A stretch of DNA of 64,000 nt. It comes from Diploscapter coronatus. Lineage: Eukaryota; Nematoda; Chromadorea; Rhabditida; Rhabditidae. Made by a program: the position numbers and the translations under genes. Each line of letters begins with the position of its first letter. Within the stretch, counting starts at the first letter, position 1. The stretch lies in NCBI GenBank assembly GCA_964036155.1, contig OZ038423.1, positions 81,908,246-81,972,245 on the forward strand, written 5' to 3'. The notes under the pieces are model-generated. The model was not told the origin of the DNA, made no database searches, and saw only the letters and a list, made by a program, of their open reading frames with translations. This document shows positions 11,444 through 23,819 of the stretch, one piece after another.

Positions 11444-13987
11444 TATGTACCTGAAATGGATCACAATCATTACTAATTCAGCTATTAGATAATTAACGTG
11501 AAGATGGAAAATGTTGAAGTATGATATCTTCAATACGTGATTTTTGAAATAATTATTAACACAACTTCCTAGGCATATCAGGAGAAAATGCAAAATTAAA
11601 GGACATAATGAATTTTTGTAATATTATTATAAATGCAAAATAATTTATAATTTATCGATATTGAGCCCCAATTTCATTATGAAAATAAAATTATGTACAA
11701 AAATCGAAATTATTAATTTTTTGAACCTTTCTAATTAAAAGATGGGGAAATTAAGCTGTCATTTCATTTTATAGTCCTGCTCTAGTTTTCAATTATGCCA
11801 TGATTCACAATGTCTTTTCATTCAATTGAAATGGAGAAAGAAATTCGGGAAGAAGAAATGGAAATATTTGAAAAAATCAAAATAATGAAACTTATTATAA
11901 GGGATATTTTATATTTTCAAAGGAACTACTGCAATTTAATGCTGTTTGGGAAAAATTAAGTACTAATTACAATTTTTCATTATGCCAATTGTTGGTAGCC
12001 AAAAATGAAATTTTTTGATGTAACGGTGAGGATCATACAAATGAAGTAGTTGCCAAATTCATATAACTCACAAATATCATCAATTTTCCCCGCTTTTGGA
12101 CGATTTGGAATTATCGCAACGTTTTATTGGAAGTATCGCAACACACTAAATAGAATGTAACAAAAAATTTATTGATCAGATAGTAAGTCGGGTTTTCAAA
12201 AACCAACGATAAATAAATCCAAATAATTTATAAACTTCGTTATCAGAATTTGTGTATCCAACTAGTAAAACGCGACACAATAACGAAAATCGATCATTCT
12301 TTTCTTTTTGTGTCAAATCCCACTGTGCTAAATTCCGCCTTTCACTCAATTATAAGAGAAGTGCACACCGGACTACTCAAAGCACTGCGATGCACCCATG
12401 ATCCCAAGAAAATTTACTCGCCTGCATTACATACACGGTTTGTCAGAGCGGAAAGAGTGAATATTAATCTAGCTTCTCTAACACTTTCTCATTCTTCAAT
12501 TTCTATTTTAGAGAATCAGTTAATTGCTGACGATTTTTTTTCACCCAGCATAATTTTGAGACCATAGGGGCCTGGTTAGGGCTTTTGGCTATCTCGCAAT
12601 GGCCTCGAAATGTTGAAAAATCCCCGGTAATTAACTGATTCTCGAAATTAATTTTTAAATCGTCAATTTCCAAACTTTGACTATTCTGACAGGCCGTGCA
12701 TAGCCACTATAATTAACAGTATTGATTGATAATACAAGTATCCAGAATAAGATACTGGCTGCTATCGACAAATATCCCATTGGTATGAGATTATATGTCG
12801 ATTCTATAACAAGAAACCTATTTCCAATTGGAGTATTTATAGTCCTGACATTTTATCAGTTTCTTATTCGAATATTCGAATAGTTAATGATTAATATTGA
12901 TGTTCATTAGGAAATAAAATTCAATTCCTTATCAAATCTGTTTCGTTGATCTTGTTTGGTTCATTTCCCTATAATACAAATAAAGAATATGTCGATATAA
13001 ATGAGGAAATTAATTCTCTCTAAAGTATCCATTCATTCAAATAAAATAAATATATTTAAATTTTCATACACCTTTTCTTAAAAACCCGGAAGAAAATAAT
13101 AGAATTATAATACTTCCGCTTTCAAATTATTTCCGCGTTTATACTAAAAGAATGATTGAATAAATGATAAATATTACGAAACATTGGTAATGTTTTACGA
13201 GCGATTCTATGTTGTAAGAATCGCGTATGGCATGATACCAGAAAAATCGATGTCTCGTTTTTTGGCCAGAAAACAGAATAGGGCAATTGGGCACAGAAAC
13301 TTCGAATATGTTATTTTTAGAGCGATTCTGACACGCGTACTGGTTTTACGGCGTCCGAACCGAAGAAATCGAAATTTCGTAAAAATGCATTCGTTTTGAA
13401 TAAAGCGCATACCATCTGATAGAGCTCGTCGAGCTGATTCAGAACATGTAATTTTTGCTAATTTGAGGAATTTTTCAAATGGTTATAGCGTATGAATAAG
13501 CTTTGGTGCACTTGCCATTACAGTAATCATGCCTTGGATCTAGTTTATTACAGTGGAATTAATTTCTGTAGTGAACAGCATAGTTTGCCTGCAGCAAAAT
13601 AAGCATAGTAAAAAGGGGTATGATCCGACGAAAAGACTTAAAAATTTCGGCACAAAAGATTCAGGAAATTATTGTTTGCCTATTATATTGTCAGAAAAGT
13701 ACACAATACGTTGGACATTTATCTCATTTCATGAAACAGTTTTGTGGAAGCAGAAATATTCAAATATTAGGTTAATTCAAAAGTTGTCGGAAGCTTTCAT
13801 TCCTTATTAGTTTGCTCATTAATCTAAAGATGATTATTAAAAAAAAACTTGTAAATATGTTTATACAAATGTGATATAAAAACTGACCAAGTATTATCTC
13901 GGAACTGGGAACCGACGCGAATAAGTGGGTAAAACGTGAGACATTTCATTATAATTTCCGACAAAACGTTTGCATCAACCTATTACT
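11444..13987. other. Gene-poor AT-rich intergenic region
   Basis: No exon chain, RNA gene or long repeat was recognised over 2.5 kb. Open frames at 12250-12567 and 13184-13410 lack recognisable products. A weak inverted pair around GAATCAGTTAATT (12,512) and AATTAACTGATTC (12,632) suggests a small decayed element. The right half probably contains upstream sequence of the secreted helical gene's neighbour only in the sense of spacing; no promoter motif stands out. Confidence 0.5.
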
Positions 13988-14068
13988 AGGGATGTTTGCA
14001 GTGCGGTGTGGCACGAAAAATTTTGAAGAGCATGCGGTGCGCCATTTTACTGCATCGCCAACATCCCT
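13988..14068. repeat. 81-bp MITE-like palindrome
   Basis: AGGGATGTTTGCAGTGCGGT at the left is inverted at the right end, giving an imperfect hairpin. A shorter relative lies at 36,291-36,340. Confidence 0.65.
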
Positions 14069-14224
14069 GCATCTAACATAAGTTTATCAAAATATAATTG
14101 AAAAAAAAACAAAAATAAAAACTTTATTCTTTCAGATGCCACATTGATGAAACCAAAGACGCAACCGTATGCTGCCCGAATAGTTAGTCATTTTACCACA
14201 ATTTATTGATTTTTCAAGATTCTA

Positions 14225-14243
14225 TTTATTATGCTATTTTATT
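14225..14243 (-). terminator. Poly(A) signals of the prolyl 4-hydroxylase gene
   Basis: Two AATAAA on minus, at 14243-14238 and 14230-14225, 10 and 23 nt after the stop. The second has the more usual spacing, but both are close. Confidence 0.5.
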
Positions 14244-14253
14244 GCTAAAATTA

Positions 14254-16662
14254 TTATGATTGTGTCATGAAATATAGCGGGTTGATGATTCTATCGGCGA
14301 AATTTTTCGGCGGAAATCCGGCGCAGTAGTAGTCGAATAGCTAAAAGTGCCAAGTTCGAGATAAAATATGCTAGTTTTATGCTAAAATTTTCTCGTTCTA
14401 AACCAAAATATGCTATTTTTTTAATACCAGAAAAAGTTATAATACTTCTTAATCTATACCTGATCATGTTGTCGAATCCACAGCGTAGCAGCTATCTTCT
14501 CTCCCTTTTTTATCGGACAAGCGCCGTGCAGCGCGTCTTCTTCCTAAGTTTATTATTTTCGAGAAATTACATGAAGAAATTGATCATTATTCAATTCATT
14601 CTCGCATGAACTTTTATGAAACATATTCAAAGCTATCTGTCTCAATTTTTCTAACATTCAATGTTATTATCATTTTATTTTGGATATTTATCACCATTTC
14701 GCTACTACGGATTACAACTACAGAATGAATTCACTCACCTCGCTTTTACAATTCAATCTTTTGAAACTTATATTTTCTCTCGATACTAAACTTTTTCTAA
14801 TCTCAAATATCCTCTCTTACCTTGCCGCCCTCCAGATTCATATTTGCCCAGAGAATTGCGTCACCGGGATTCGGGACGATTGTCACATTTAGGCGGGGGA
14901 ATACGGTGCCTAAATTTAGGTTCAAAGTAAAATTAGGCTGGAAAAATCTATCTTATAATATTTTTCTTGCTAATTTTGAACAAATCTAATTGTTTTTCGT
15001 AGAAAGAAGTGAACATCCTGGGCTGTAGGTACTTTTTTATCACGAGAGAGTACTTGTTACCAAACGCTATTTCTTCCCTTTTTCTTCTTATCCTACATTA
15101 TTTCTGCTTTGGTAACAGAATACTCACTTTTATCATACTCTTTGGTAGCATGTGCTCACTTGTGGTACACAAAGTACCTACAGCCAACATCTTGCACTTG
15201 TCATCCGCTTATCAATACCATTATAAGCTATGCTTTCTGATTGAATTCTTTCCTATTTTGCCTAGACTATGGAATTCGATAATCAAATGTAGAAGGCAAG
15301 AAACCCATGCCTACCTCCTCCCTCATCAGCGGTTTGCAAAACGAGCAGGAAAGTAGCGAATCGGTTTCCGTAACTAGTCATCCACCAATCCCAATGATCC
15401 TTGCTGTGGTACTCCAAATAATCGTAGTGTGGTGCATAGTGCCCCCCAGATCGGTACGAGAGCACATAAAATATACAGATCTTCGGAACCTAGCTCAATT
15501 TTAATAAATTCTGATGTTTCAAAAATCGGCGCTTGAATATTATTGAGAATGGTGTACGAAATTTTTCGATGCTATTTTGCAAGAATTTTGAAGTTTCAAA
15601 TAGCAGACCTCTAAAGAACAATTTGTATTAAAATCGATAATTTCGACATAATTTATCTTGAAGCCTACTTGCCACAATTCCGAAACCTCGAAATTGATGT
15701 AGGGCAACATATCGGTCGTGTATTCGTACATTTGAGAAGTTCCCAGGGTTTCTCTAAATTTTGGATTTCTTGAGAATTTAAAAAATTTTACCGGTGCTTG
15801 AACTCGGTCCCATTCGCCTTTCTGCTTATATGGTACCGCCTTCCAGAGGCTAAATGATTGATTTTAGGATATTTGTAAAAATCGAAAATACCATCATTCT
15901 CGTCGACGACTTTCTGAAAATGAAAATATCATCCTAGTGAAATTTTAAGAATTTTATTTAGGTTTCGAAATAATTCATATTTTGTAAAATTTCACATCAA
16001 GTAATAATTTACCTTCCATAATTGACTGTTCAAGCTAATTAGAGAAAAATCGGTATGTTTCAAGATTAAGCACATTCAGACTATTATTTCATAATGTCAA
16101 TAAAATGGGGTGATCTTTTGCAAATACGAAACTTGATTTAAATCTTAAGTTTACCTGCTCCTCTAGCCGTTTGACAAAAATATCATCCAAGAATCTGTTG
16201 ATCTGCACTTGGCTGACGAAGTCTCTCAATACGATTAGGAAGGGATGCCAGGAAAGGACTTCCATTTTTATTTGATTGTAGTATAAACTATTCTGGTAGC
16301 ATGCAAGATCTGGAATTGTTCTATTTTTTAATCGTTTTATGCAGTAAATAAAAAATCACTTGCTATAATTACTTCAAAATCTTTTTAAATTTAGCAATAT
16401 AATCAATTTTTAAAGCTCATTATTTAATAAATGTTAGACCATACCGGATCTTTGATACAAGGTTTGAGAATATGGATTATCGCAAAGCTCTCGATGGACC
16501 TAAAATTTTATAATTAAAAAAAACAAATTAATTAAAAAATACCTCTATCCAATACTCATCCCCCAGAAAAGAGAATCCATTTCCATTGGAGTCACCATGA
16601 CTTTCGATATTTTTAATTACAAATAAGGAAAATAGCAAGGAATACAAAATTTCAAGCTTCAT
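14254..16662 (-). CDS. Prolyl 4-hydroxylase alpha subunit, short PHY-3-like form
   Basis: Ten exons on minus: 16662-16543, 16499-16445, 16309-16155, 15913-15892, 15849-15792, 15768-15669, 15480-15315, 14909-14821, 14543-14460, 14340-14254, giving 311 residues. The start MKLEILYSLLFSLFVIKNIES is a signal peptide. The catalytic 2-oxoglutarate/iron dioxygenase domain is complete: HYAPHYDYL supplies His188 and Asp190, ALHGACP supplies His261, and GEK supplies Lys271 for 2-oxoglutarate; GGGTVFPRLNVTI and GDAILW match the family core. It hydroxylates proline in secreted proteins such as collagens in the ER. Length is near C. elegans PHY-3 (about 320 aa) and far below PHY-1/PHY-2 (over 500 aa), so the peptide-substrate-binding region is missing or reduced. 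The start of exon 7 is the least certain point: acceptors before 15480 and 15489 are both in phase. Confidence 0.92.
15021..15185. repeat. 165-bp MITE-like foldback in a prolyl 4-hydroxylase intron
   Basis: Starts GGCTGTAGGTACTTT and ends with its reverse complement. The arms stay similar for about 45 nt (GTAC, TACCAAA). It lies in the 405-nt intron between exons 15480-15315 and 14909-14821. Confidence 0.75.
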
Positions 16663-16897
16663 TTTCGGCGTTACATCAAAAATTTAGGATTCAATAAGAT
16701 ATTTTGATGAAATTTGCACAAAAATTCGACAACATCGATATTTTCCGTCTATCGAATTATCATAGAAATTTTTAATTTCGTCGAAATGAATGTTTAGATT
16801 ATCCTTCTGAAAAACCGCCCTGAAAATTAATAATAGCAAAGAATATTTGAATGGATCGATTAAATTCACGAATTTTTAGGAAATAATAAATCTAACA

Positions 16898-17467
16898 TCT
16901 AACACTGTTAGTATTTTTGTTAAGTGTTTGTTTATGTTTGTGCACGCTTATATCTAGAGATGTGATCATCCAATTGAGATGGGGTTTGCACCAAAAGATG
17001 CGCAATTTTCCCGCGGCGTGCAACGTATAGGTTTTGTTTGGGTTTGGTCAGATAATTGGGCAATTATCCTTATTAGAAATGATTTCTCCTTTAGTGAGTC
17101 GATTTTTTAAAACATTTTTATTGATGAAAGGAGCTTGATTTTTTGCAAAATTTGTTAAGAATTTAGAAAATGATATCAATGGGATAACTGAATGATAACA
17201 AAAATATTTTAAATGATTGATTGAATTTTTTTAATTGGATAGTTTTAGTTTTATGGTTTGATGGATTTTCAGGAGGGAAGAGCTATGAAATTCAAAATTT
17301 TGATGGTGTGAGAGGTATGAGCGTGAAAATGATTAATACAATGCATGCTAATTTTTAAATTTAATTTTGGTGCTAGAATTGTGGTGTTAGTGTTAGTGTT
17401 GTTTTGCACTTTTGCGAAGCAAAAGTCCTAGACTTCGGTCGGCCGCGAAGCGGTCGTCGAAAGCTGG
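16898..17467 (+). mobile_element. Non-autonomous Helitron-like element, copy 2
   Basis: 570 bp, sharing with copy 1 (1,374-3,316) a TCT start, a segment around 17,253-17,330, and the 3' end GCGAAGCAAAAGTCCTAGAC followed by the hairpin GGCCGC, GAA, GCGGTC and a terminal CTGG then T. CTGG fits Helitron CTRR. No coding capacity. Confidence 0.6.
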
Positions 17468-17832
17468 TAATATCTATTTCTGAATAATAGTAATTTCAAA
17501 TCATATTTCCATTCAGTTGGCTCAGACCATTGGCTCTTTCCAGTATTTTCAATAGCCTAAATTTTCTGAATCATATCTATTTTCTGGGTTATTTTCATAT
17601 CATAGTCGCTTACAATCATTAATCATTGGCGATAATTGGCTGCTTTTAGAATTTTTAAGAGTCGAAATTTTCTCAAGTCTATCATTCTATATTGTTTAAC
17701 TATTCTATGTCTTGATCTTCATTATTCCCATTCTTACCTCATTCAATTATCAAAATCAGCTTTGAAAAACTCGCATAATTCGATTTGGAAATTAGCGTAT
17801 TTTCAATTTTTCTAAAAAATTTTCCATTTTTA
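17468..17832. other. Upstream region of the ZIP transporter gene
   Basis: AT-rich, with no recognised repeat or gene. Presumably contains the promoter. Confidence 0.45.
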
Positions 17833-17834
17833 GC
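17820..17834 (+). promoter_or_regulatory. Possible spliced-leader trans-splice acceptor
   Basis: A pyrimidine-rich TTTTCCATTTTTAG lies 27 nt before the ATG at 17860 with no evident upstream coding exon in frame. In nematodes such an outron acceptor commonly receives SL1. An upstream non-coding exon would look the same. Confidence 0.4.
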
Positions 17835-17859
17835 GAATTCACTATCAAGGCACCCATTT

Positions 17860-20800
17860 ATGGTGTGGCCTCTCGGTGCAGTGCTCGCAGGTAAAAATTC
17901 ATTAAAGTTACAGATTAAATTAAGTGGTAATTTGTAAAAATAGTCATTTTGAGTAGAATAGTATGTGGAATAGATTTTCTTGTCAATGCTATTTCGCCAA
18001 AGGCTGCTAATTTTCTGGTGGTTAAGTGGCTACTTTTATAGATTTCAGACGGAATTTATCCTGAGCTGAAATATAGAATCTCGTATTATTTAAGCTCTGA
18101 ATCCAAATTAAATCTAGAACTAAAAAAAAATTGACGACAAAAATTTCAGGGGTCGCCCTTTGTTGGCATGGCTCAAATGCTCAACACATATTCCTTGATC
18201 AGTGTAGGTCTCACATTTATATACAATCATATTGTCAATCTAATTAGCGATACGAAAGTAATTAGCGCACAGTATTCAACTGGTTAACTCGAATCAAAAT
18301 TTTTCGCCACTCCTAAAACCAAACCAATGACAGACATTTTCATATAAAATATCCTTAATTTTCTTGTAACCATATCAAAATCAAGGTTTTGAAATACAAA
18401 AAATGGACAGATTTATTTTTAAAAAAATAGGAAAAATGCAACATTTTCAGTAAACAACCATCCAGCAGCAGCTCCAGACGTCGTTAGGGATGTGGCCGGA
18501 GTGCTCGCTCCACTAGATCAGCTCTATCGTCTGGAGGATGGCAGTCCGACCAAGGAAATCGAGGGATTAGTAGACCCCGAGGGCAGACAATTCATCGAAC
18601 CGCTCAAGGCGCAGTCGATCGTGTAAGTTTTTCTCTATAAGCTGATTTCCCTAGTTGTATGCTTCTAAGATTATCATTCGCATTCATTATAGAATTTCAT
18701 ATGTGAACTTTTGAAACCTACCAAAACCTTCATTAGAAAGAGTAAATTGCATAAGTTGGATAGGCTATGAGAAATATATAACTTCATGCGCTAAAATTCC
18801 ATGCTTCTATTTTAGATTTATAGAAACTTTCATCAGACTTGGAAAATTTGATTGATTACCTCGAAATTCACTTTTGCGCTTTACGTCATGACATTTATTG
18901 TTCCTCTTAGATTTAGATGCCAATCAAAATTATGGCATTTTGACACTGCAAAATGGACAATTGCATGCCTTGTCTGATAACATTTAATTTTATCAATGGA
19001 GTCTTCAATTCTGTTGTTTTTCAGACTCGAAGAAGAACTGCGAAGGGAGGCTGCCGAAATCGCGCAGGTCCTTCAGGAATCGGATTCCAAGAAACCGCCG
19101 AGTTCTGGTAATTGAATATTTGCTTCCTAAATATTCTTATCATAAACTTTCTGAAAATTCCGGAATAGTTCTAAACGTTTTGCATTGTCCCAGAACATTC
19201 AGCACAAACTATCATCCTTTACAAAAATTTCCTGAAAATTACACTTTAAGGTATGATTCCGGAACATCTTTTTCTTAGTAGGAAACTTCCAAAACCATGC
19301 AATCTTCCCTAAAATACCTAATCTAATTATGATAATCTGACGATTCAAGAAGATTTTTATGAGTAAATGAACAAAACTCCAAAATGATCCTAGAACTTCC
19401 AGAAATACCCCTGTCGACATGGCTGTGGTCGTTGTTCGGGTGCAGTTTGGTGGTTTCTTGCGGAATCATTCCGGCCTTCCTCCTGCCCGCTAGCACGTCG
19501 GAGTACATTCATTCGGAAGGTAGATTTAATATTTTTCTTAATATTTTCATACGATTTACTCTACAATTCGTTGGAGATGCAGTTTACATATTAGACCTAC
19601 AAAACTTGAAAGATATCTCAAAAATTTATTAACCATGCTAAATAGATATGTGGTGAGAGTCAAGCAATATTGAATTTTCAAGTCATTTTTGTCCAAAGAT
19701 TGTTTTGGAGCCCAATTCAACATTAATGAATCGATATGTAATTTTGAATTTATCATAAAAATATAGAACTGCGTACTGCATGACTTTCCACAGGGCACTT
19801 ATATAGATTAAAAAATTCTTATTGAGAGTTTTCAGAAGGCAAACGCTTCCTGAACTTGCTTCTGTCGTTCGCAGTTGGCAGTCTTCTGGGTGATGTGTTC
19901 CTGCATCTTCTGCCCGAAACCTGGAACTCGTACAATTGTAAATTTTAATTTTATTAACTTGTAAATTAACCTATCATCTAAACCAATGAAGAATCAAATT
20001 CAATTGAATCTAATTTTAAAAAATGTTTAAATTTAGTAACATCCGGTCAAATCGGGCTATGGACGATCAGCGGATTTCTGATTTGCTTCTTGGTTGAGAA
20101 GCTTTGCGCTTCGACGGAGGAGAGTCAGCATAGGGTAGGAAATTAATCGACAAATCCGATAACCTGGAAAAGTAGTTACATTTGTCACACTTTGAAATAG
20201 TATGGGAAGAAAAGTCTCTGTCCGACCATATTTTATACTAATTTGGTCATATAGTTGTGCAACTACTCTTCCAAATTGACGACAAATCTGAATTGAAGAT
20301 TACTTTTATGTTTCAATTAAAATATTACACCTACGCCTGAATTAAGGGCGACGTTCCCTTGTTCGCCTCTTTAATCATCATATGATAATTATTGAATTAA
20401 ACGCAATGTTAGTAACTATTCTACTTTAGATCTGCGCAATCATGAACTTGGTAGCGAATTTGGTGGACAATTTCACACATGGCTTGGCGGTTGGTGCGAG
20501 TTTCCTCGTATCGCCAAGGGTAGGAAAATCGATAAACAATCGGTTTTTATCGATTCTTTTCAGTTCGGCCTGATGACAACTTTCGCAATTCTGCTGCACG
20601 AAATCCCGCACGAAGTCAGCGATTTCGCAATCCTTTTGCGAGCAGACTTCAACCGAATACAGGCCATCAAGGCTCAGGTAGGCTTTAGATTTTTTGAAAT
20701 GATGATTCAAAAAATTTTTAATCGATTCGATTCTGCTTCTTTTCGAATTTTTGAAGTTATTGTTTAAACAAATAATAAAGTTGATTTTTTCTATGGGAAT

Positions 20801-21594
20801 TCATTATTTGAAATTTTAAAGTGTAAGCATGGCAGATCGATTTGATAGGAATACTCCATCTCCTTGTTTTTTAGTATTGCAGATAATGAGTTTTGTCCTA
20901 AATACAAATCAATTGAAAATCAGTGCTCAGTTAATAATAGCCCTCTACTAAATAAAGATAAAATAAGGAAAAAATATTCAAAAAATCAATAATTTCCAAT
21001 TTTCAGTTAATAACAGCCCTCGGGGGTGTGCTGGGTGCGTTTGCTGCTCTACTTCTAAGGACGGATTCATTATCTGCGGCCGAATGGGTGCTGCCCTTCA
21101 CCGCTGGCGGATTCATCAACATCGCACTCGCACAAATCCTCCCTGAACTGAATCAGGAGACCAATCAGAGGTAGGGGAAGCTGATCTTCATCTAAGATCG
21201 ATTTTCATGAAAATAGTCAAATAGGAAGTAGGACAGAATATTGTGGAAATGATTGAAATTTATTAGGTTATGAGTTATATTACATGCTTATATAGTTACG
21301 TAATTACATTTCAAAATGTTTGAAATCAAGACGTCCTAAAATTCGATGCTTTATTCTGTTTTATGTTGCCTATGGTTTAATTTTATCTGGGTTGAGCAAA
21401 GTGATTCATTAAATTTTTATTTCCTTTACGACGAGGCATTACAGTTGAAAATTCGATGTTTTGGTCAAAGAACTTCTTAAGCCTAAATTTTTCTCCAAAA
21501 AGAATTTAATTTCAGGCAAGACCTACTGCAACTGTTGCTGATCGGTCTGGGCGTCGCGACGATGGCCGTAATGAGTTCATTCCACTGTGCATAA
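17860..21594 (+). CDS. zipt-13: ZIP13-like zinc transporter (SLC39A13 family)
   Basis: Eleven exons: 17860-17890, 18150-18203, 18451-18622, 19025-19107, 19403-19519, 19836-19937, 20037-20134, 20430-20519, 20564-20677, 21007-21170, 21516-21594, giving 367 residues (human ZIP13 is about 371). It starts with a signal peptide (MVWPLGAVLAGVALCWHG) and a luminal stretch with a charged helix, then a membrane segment at SLFGCSLVVSCGIIPAFLLP. LSFAVGSLLGDVFLHLLPE, NLVANLVDNFTHGLAVGASF (residues 225-244) and HEIPHEVSDFAILLRADF (261-278) are LIV-1/ZIP13 hallmarks; the DNFTHG and HEIPHE segments form the metal site. Family members move zinc across Golgi or vesicle membranes. The usual HEXPHEXGD has Ser268 in place of Gly. 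The symbol is by homology to the ZIP13 group, not tested by phylogeny. Confidence 0.93.
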
Positions 21595-22062
21595 ATTAAA
21601 CCCATTACTCCAGATTCTAGGAGCAGGGCTGATTTTTGCATTTTTTTTGTTGAAAACTTGCCCTTTAAGAATTGAAAAAGTCATTGCTATCCTATTTTAA
21701 ATACTGGGTACTTACACTTTCATAATACACTACTACGCCATTTGAAATGACACATTATTCGTAAGATTCGAAAGTTTCGGGAATATTTTCATTTAATTTG
21801 ATAATAGTTTTCGAATAACGTGTATACCCTACAATATTGCTCGAACAATTCATAATTCTATACCAAATATCCAAACAATTCGTAGACCGAAAATCTAGCA
21901 ATTCCGAGTAAAAACTTTAGTATTCAACTATTGTTCACGATCTTGCCTATTACATTACGACCAAAAGGGTTCATATATATTCGATATTATGCAAATAATA
22001 CAACACTGTAGAGGGGTTAATTGTAGTTTGATTTTCTAAAAAAAATCACGATATTTATTTTA
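21595..22062. other. 3' flank of the ZIP gene
   Basis: AT-rich, no exon or repeat recognised. No canonical AATAAA close to the stop; a variant poly(A) signal may be used. Confidence 0.45.
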
Positions 22063-22950
22063 ATTACTACTTCTGGGGGAATAACTGATATTCTATAAAT
22101 TGTTGTAATTACCTTAACATCGTTCTATATGATATCAGAAGCGACGAAACCGGGACAATAAATCTCGGACCTCTGTAATAGTCGTGGAAAGTGAGCACGC
22201 AGTATATCAGTATATCTCCATTAGCCACATTGCCAAAAATCACAGGATAATTACGCGTGGCCCTCCTTACATAGGTAATTACGCGGCCAATAAAATGAAA
22301 TAAACTCTCCGCCGACAGCCTGTTGATATATGAAATCCATAAAGCGTATTCATTGTTCAACGATTAATATTTTTTAATTTGTGGTCTTCTATTATATGAT
22401 ATAACTGAATGCGCACTTACATGATTTTATGTAATCTAGCATCAGTATTTTTACCCTTAATAATAATAGTGAACTTTCTAAACCAAAATAAATGATAACA
22501 TTTGTGAAAATTTAGAATTGTACGCAATAACTGCAGAAAACTGGCTGGCGCATACGATGTATCTTTCTTCTTTTAAATTGCAGAAAATTTGATGTTTTTT
22601 GCAATCCAATTATGGTACCGAATTCAAGATAACTTGAAGTGATTGTTGTCTAATCAGCAAAATAATCAATGGCATTGAAACACGATACTGGCTCAAGCCA
22701 ATTTCACTTCAAGAGGACAGTCGAATCACCAAGGCCGCGTAATTACCTATGTAAGGAGAACCATGCGTAATTATCCTGTGATTTTTGGGAATTTGACTAA
22801 CGGAGATATACTGCGTGCTCACTTTTCACGACTATTACAGAAGTCCGAGATTTATTGTCTCGGCTTCGTCGCTCCTGATATCATATAGAACGATATTAAG
22901 GTAATTACAACAGTTTCTAGAATATCAACTATTCCCCCAGAAGTAGTAAT
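22063..22950. repeat. Foldback element R1 (copy 2), 888 bp
   Basis: Begins ATTACTACTTCTGGGGGAAT and ends with its reverse complement. Arms match over about 215 nt (22,063-22,276 against 22,736-22,950), and the centre is unique. Also present at 40,355-41,257 and, truncated, at 45,971-47,302. It has no transposase. Confidence 0.85.
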
Positions 22951-23592
22951 TGTCATTCGTTTTGCCGGTTTCCGAAGGAAATCAAACGCATTGAGCAGAA
23001 TAAATTAACATTTGGGTTTTAAAACGTCAAAGCTTCGCGAAACTATTCATCTCTTCATTAATTTCGTATCAAAATTGAGCTATTTGAACTTTCAAAATAC
23101 CGTAACTCGGTAATTTCTGGACCAAAATCAGTGTTTTTAATAGACGTGAAATGGCGAGCTCATATTAAAATAGTGCATCTAAAAATCGATTTAACGGAAG
23201 TTATTTTCGAAAAACTACTTTTTCGAACTTTGGGGTACTGTAGCTCCGCCCTCAAATGTCGAAAATGGTCCATTCTTTGTGTGAAAGAAGATCTTCTATA
23301 GGTCTCTCGATTAAAAGAACCCCATCGAAAGCATTGAAATTGAGCGAAAAAATCCGGACAACTGATTTCGTGACAGAACAGAAAACATGAGTTTTTGAAA
23401 ACGACTTTCGTCGATATTTCTATCCCTGATATAACTTCGATCCCGGAAAGTACACCAGGGTTTTCGACCACGCTGAACACGAATCTGACATCGAAATCAG
23501 CTTTTGAAACCGACCGGAATGAGTTCTGCATCGATTTTTATGTTCAAACTGTCACTCATTGCTAAAAGCGAATACAACCTCCGCCAGCCGGC
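22951..23592 (+). repeat. R1-associated 3' segment (copy 2)
   Basis: This segment follows the foldback here and at 41,258-41,909, and occurs without it at 1-725. So foldback plus tail form a composite repeat of about 1.5 kb. The tail is interrupted near its GC-rich end by the foldback at 23,593. Confidence 0.75.
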
Positions 23593-23819
23593 CTCAGCGA
23601 AACTTGTGCCTATCCGGGCGGATCCGGGCGGATCGGCAATTCTGTGAATTGCCTATCGGTATGCCGCTCTGCCCAGATAGGCAATTCAATCCGAGTGGAC
23701 CCGAGTTGGTCGGCAGTTTTACCAGATAAAAATTGCCGACCAACACGGATCCGAGCGGATTGGTGTTGGTCGGCAAAAAGCTGCCGACATCCGCCCGGAT
23801 AGGCACAAGTTTCGCTGAG
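23593..23819. repeat. GC-rich foldback R2 (copy 1)
   Basis: Starts CTCAGCGAAACTTGTGCCTA and ends with its complement. Internally it repeats CCGGGCGGATC and GTTGGTCGGCA motifs on both strands. A second copy lies at 37,888-38,071. It is inserted in the R1 tail. Confidence 0.85.

Noticed and set aside
12250..12567. 105-aa ORF in the gene-poor region
   Set aside because: No family resemblance, no splice partners, ends in low-complexity sequence.
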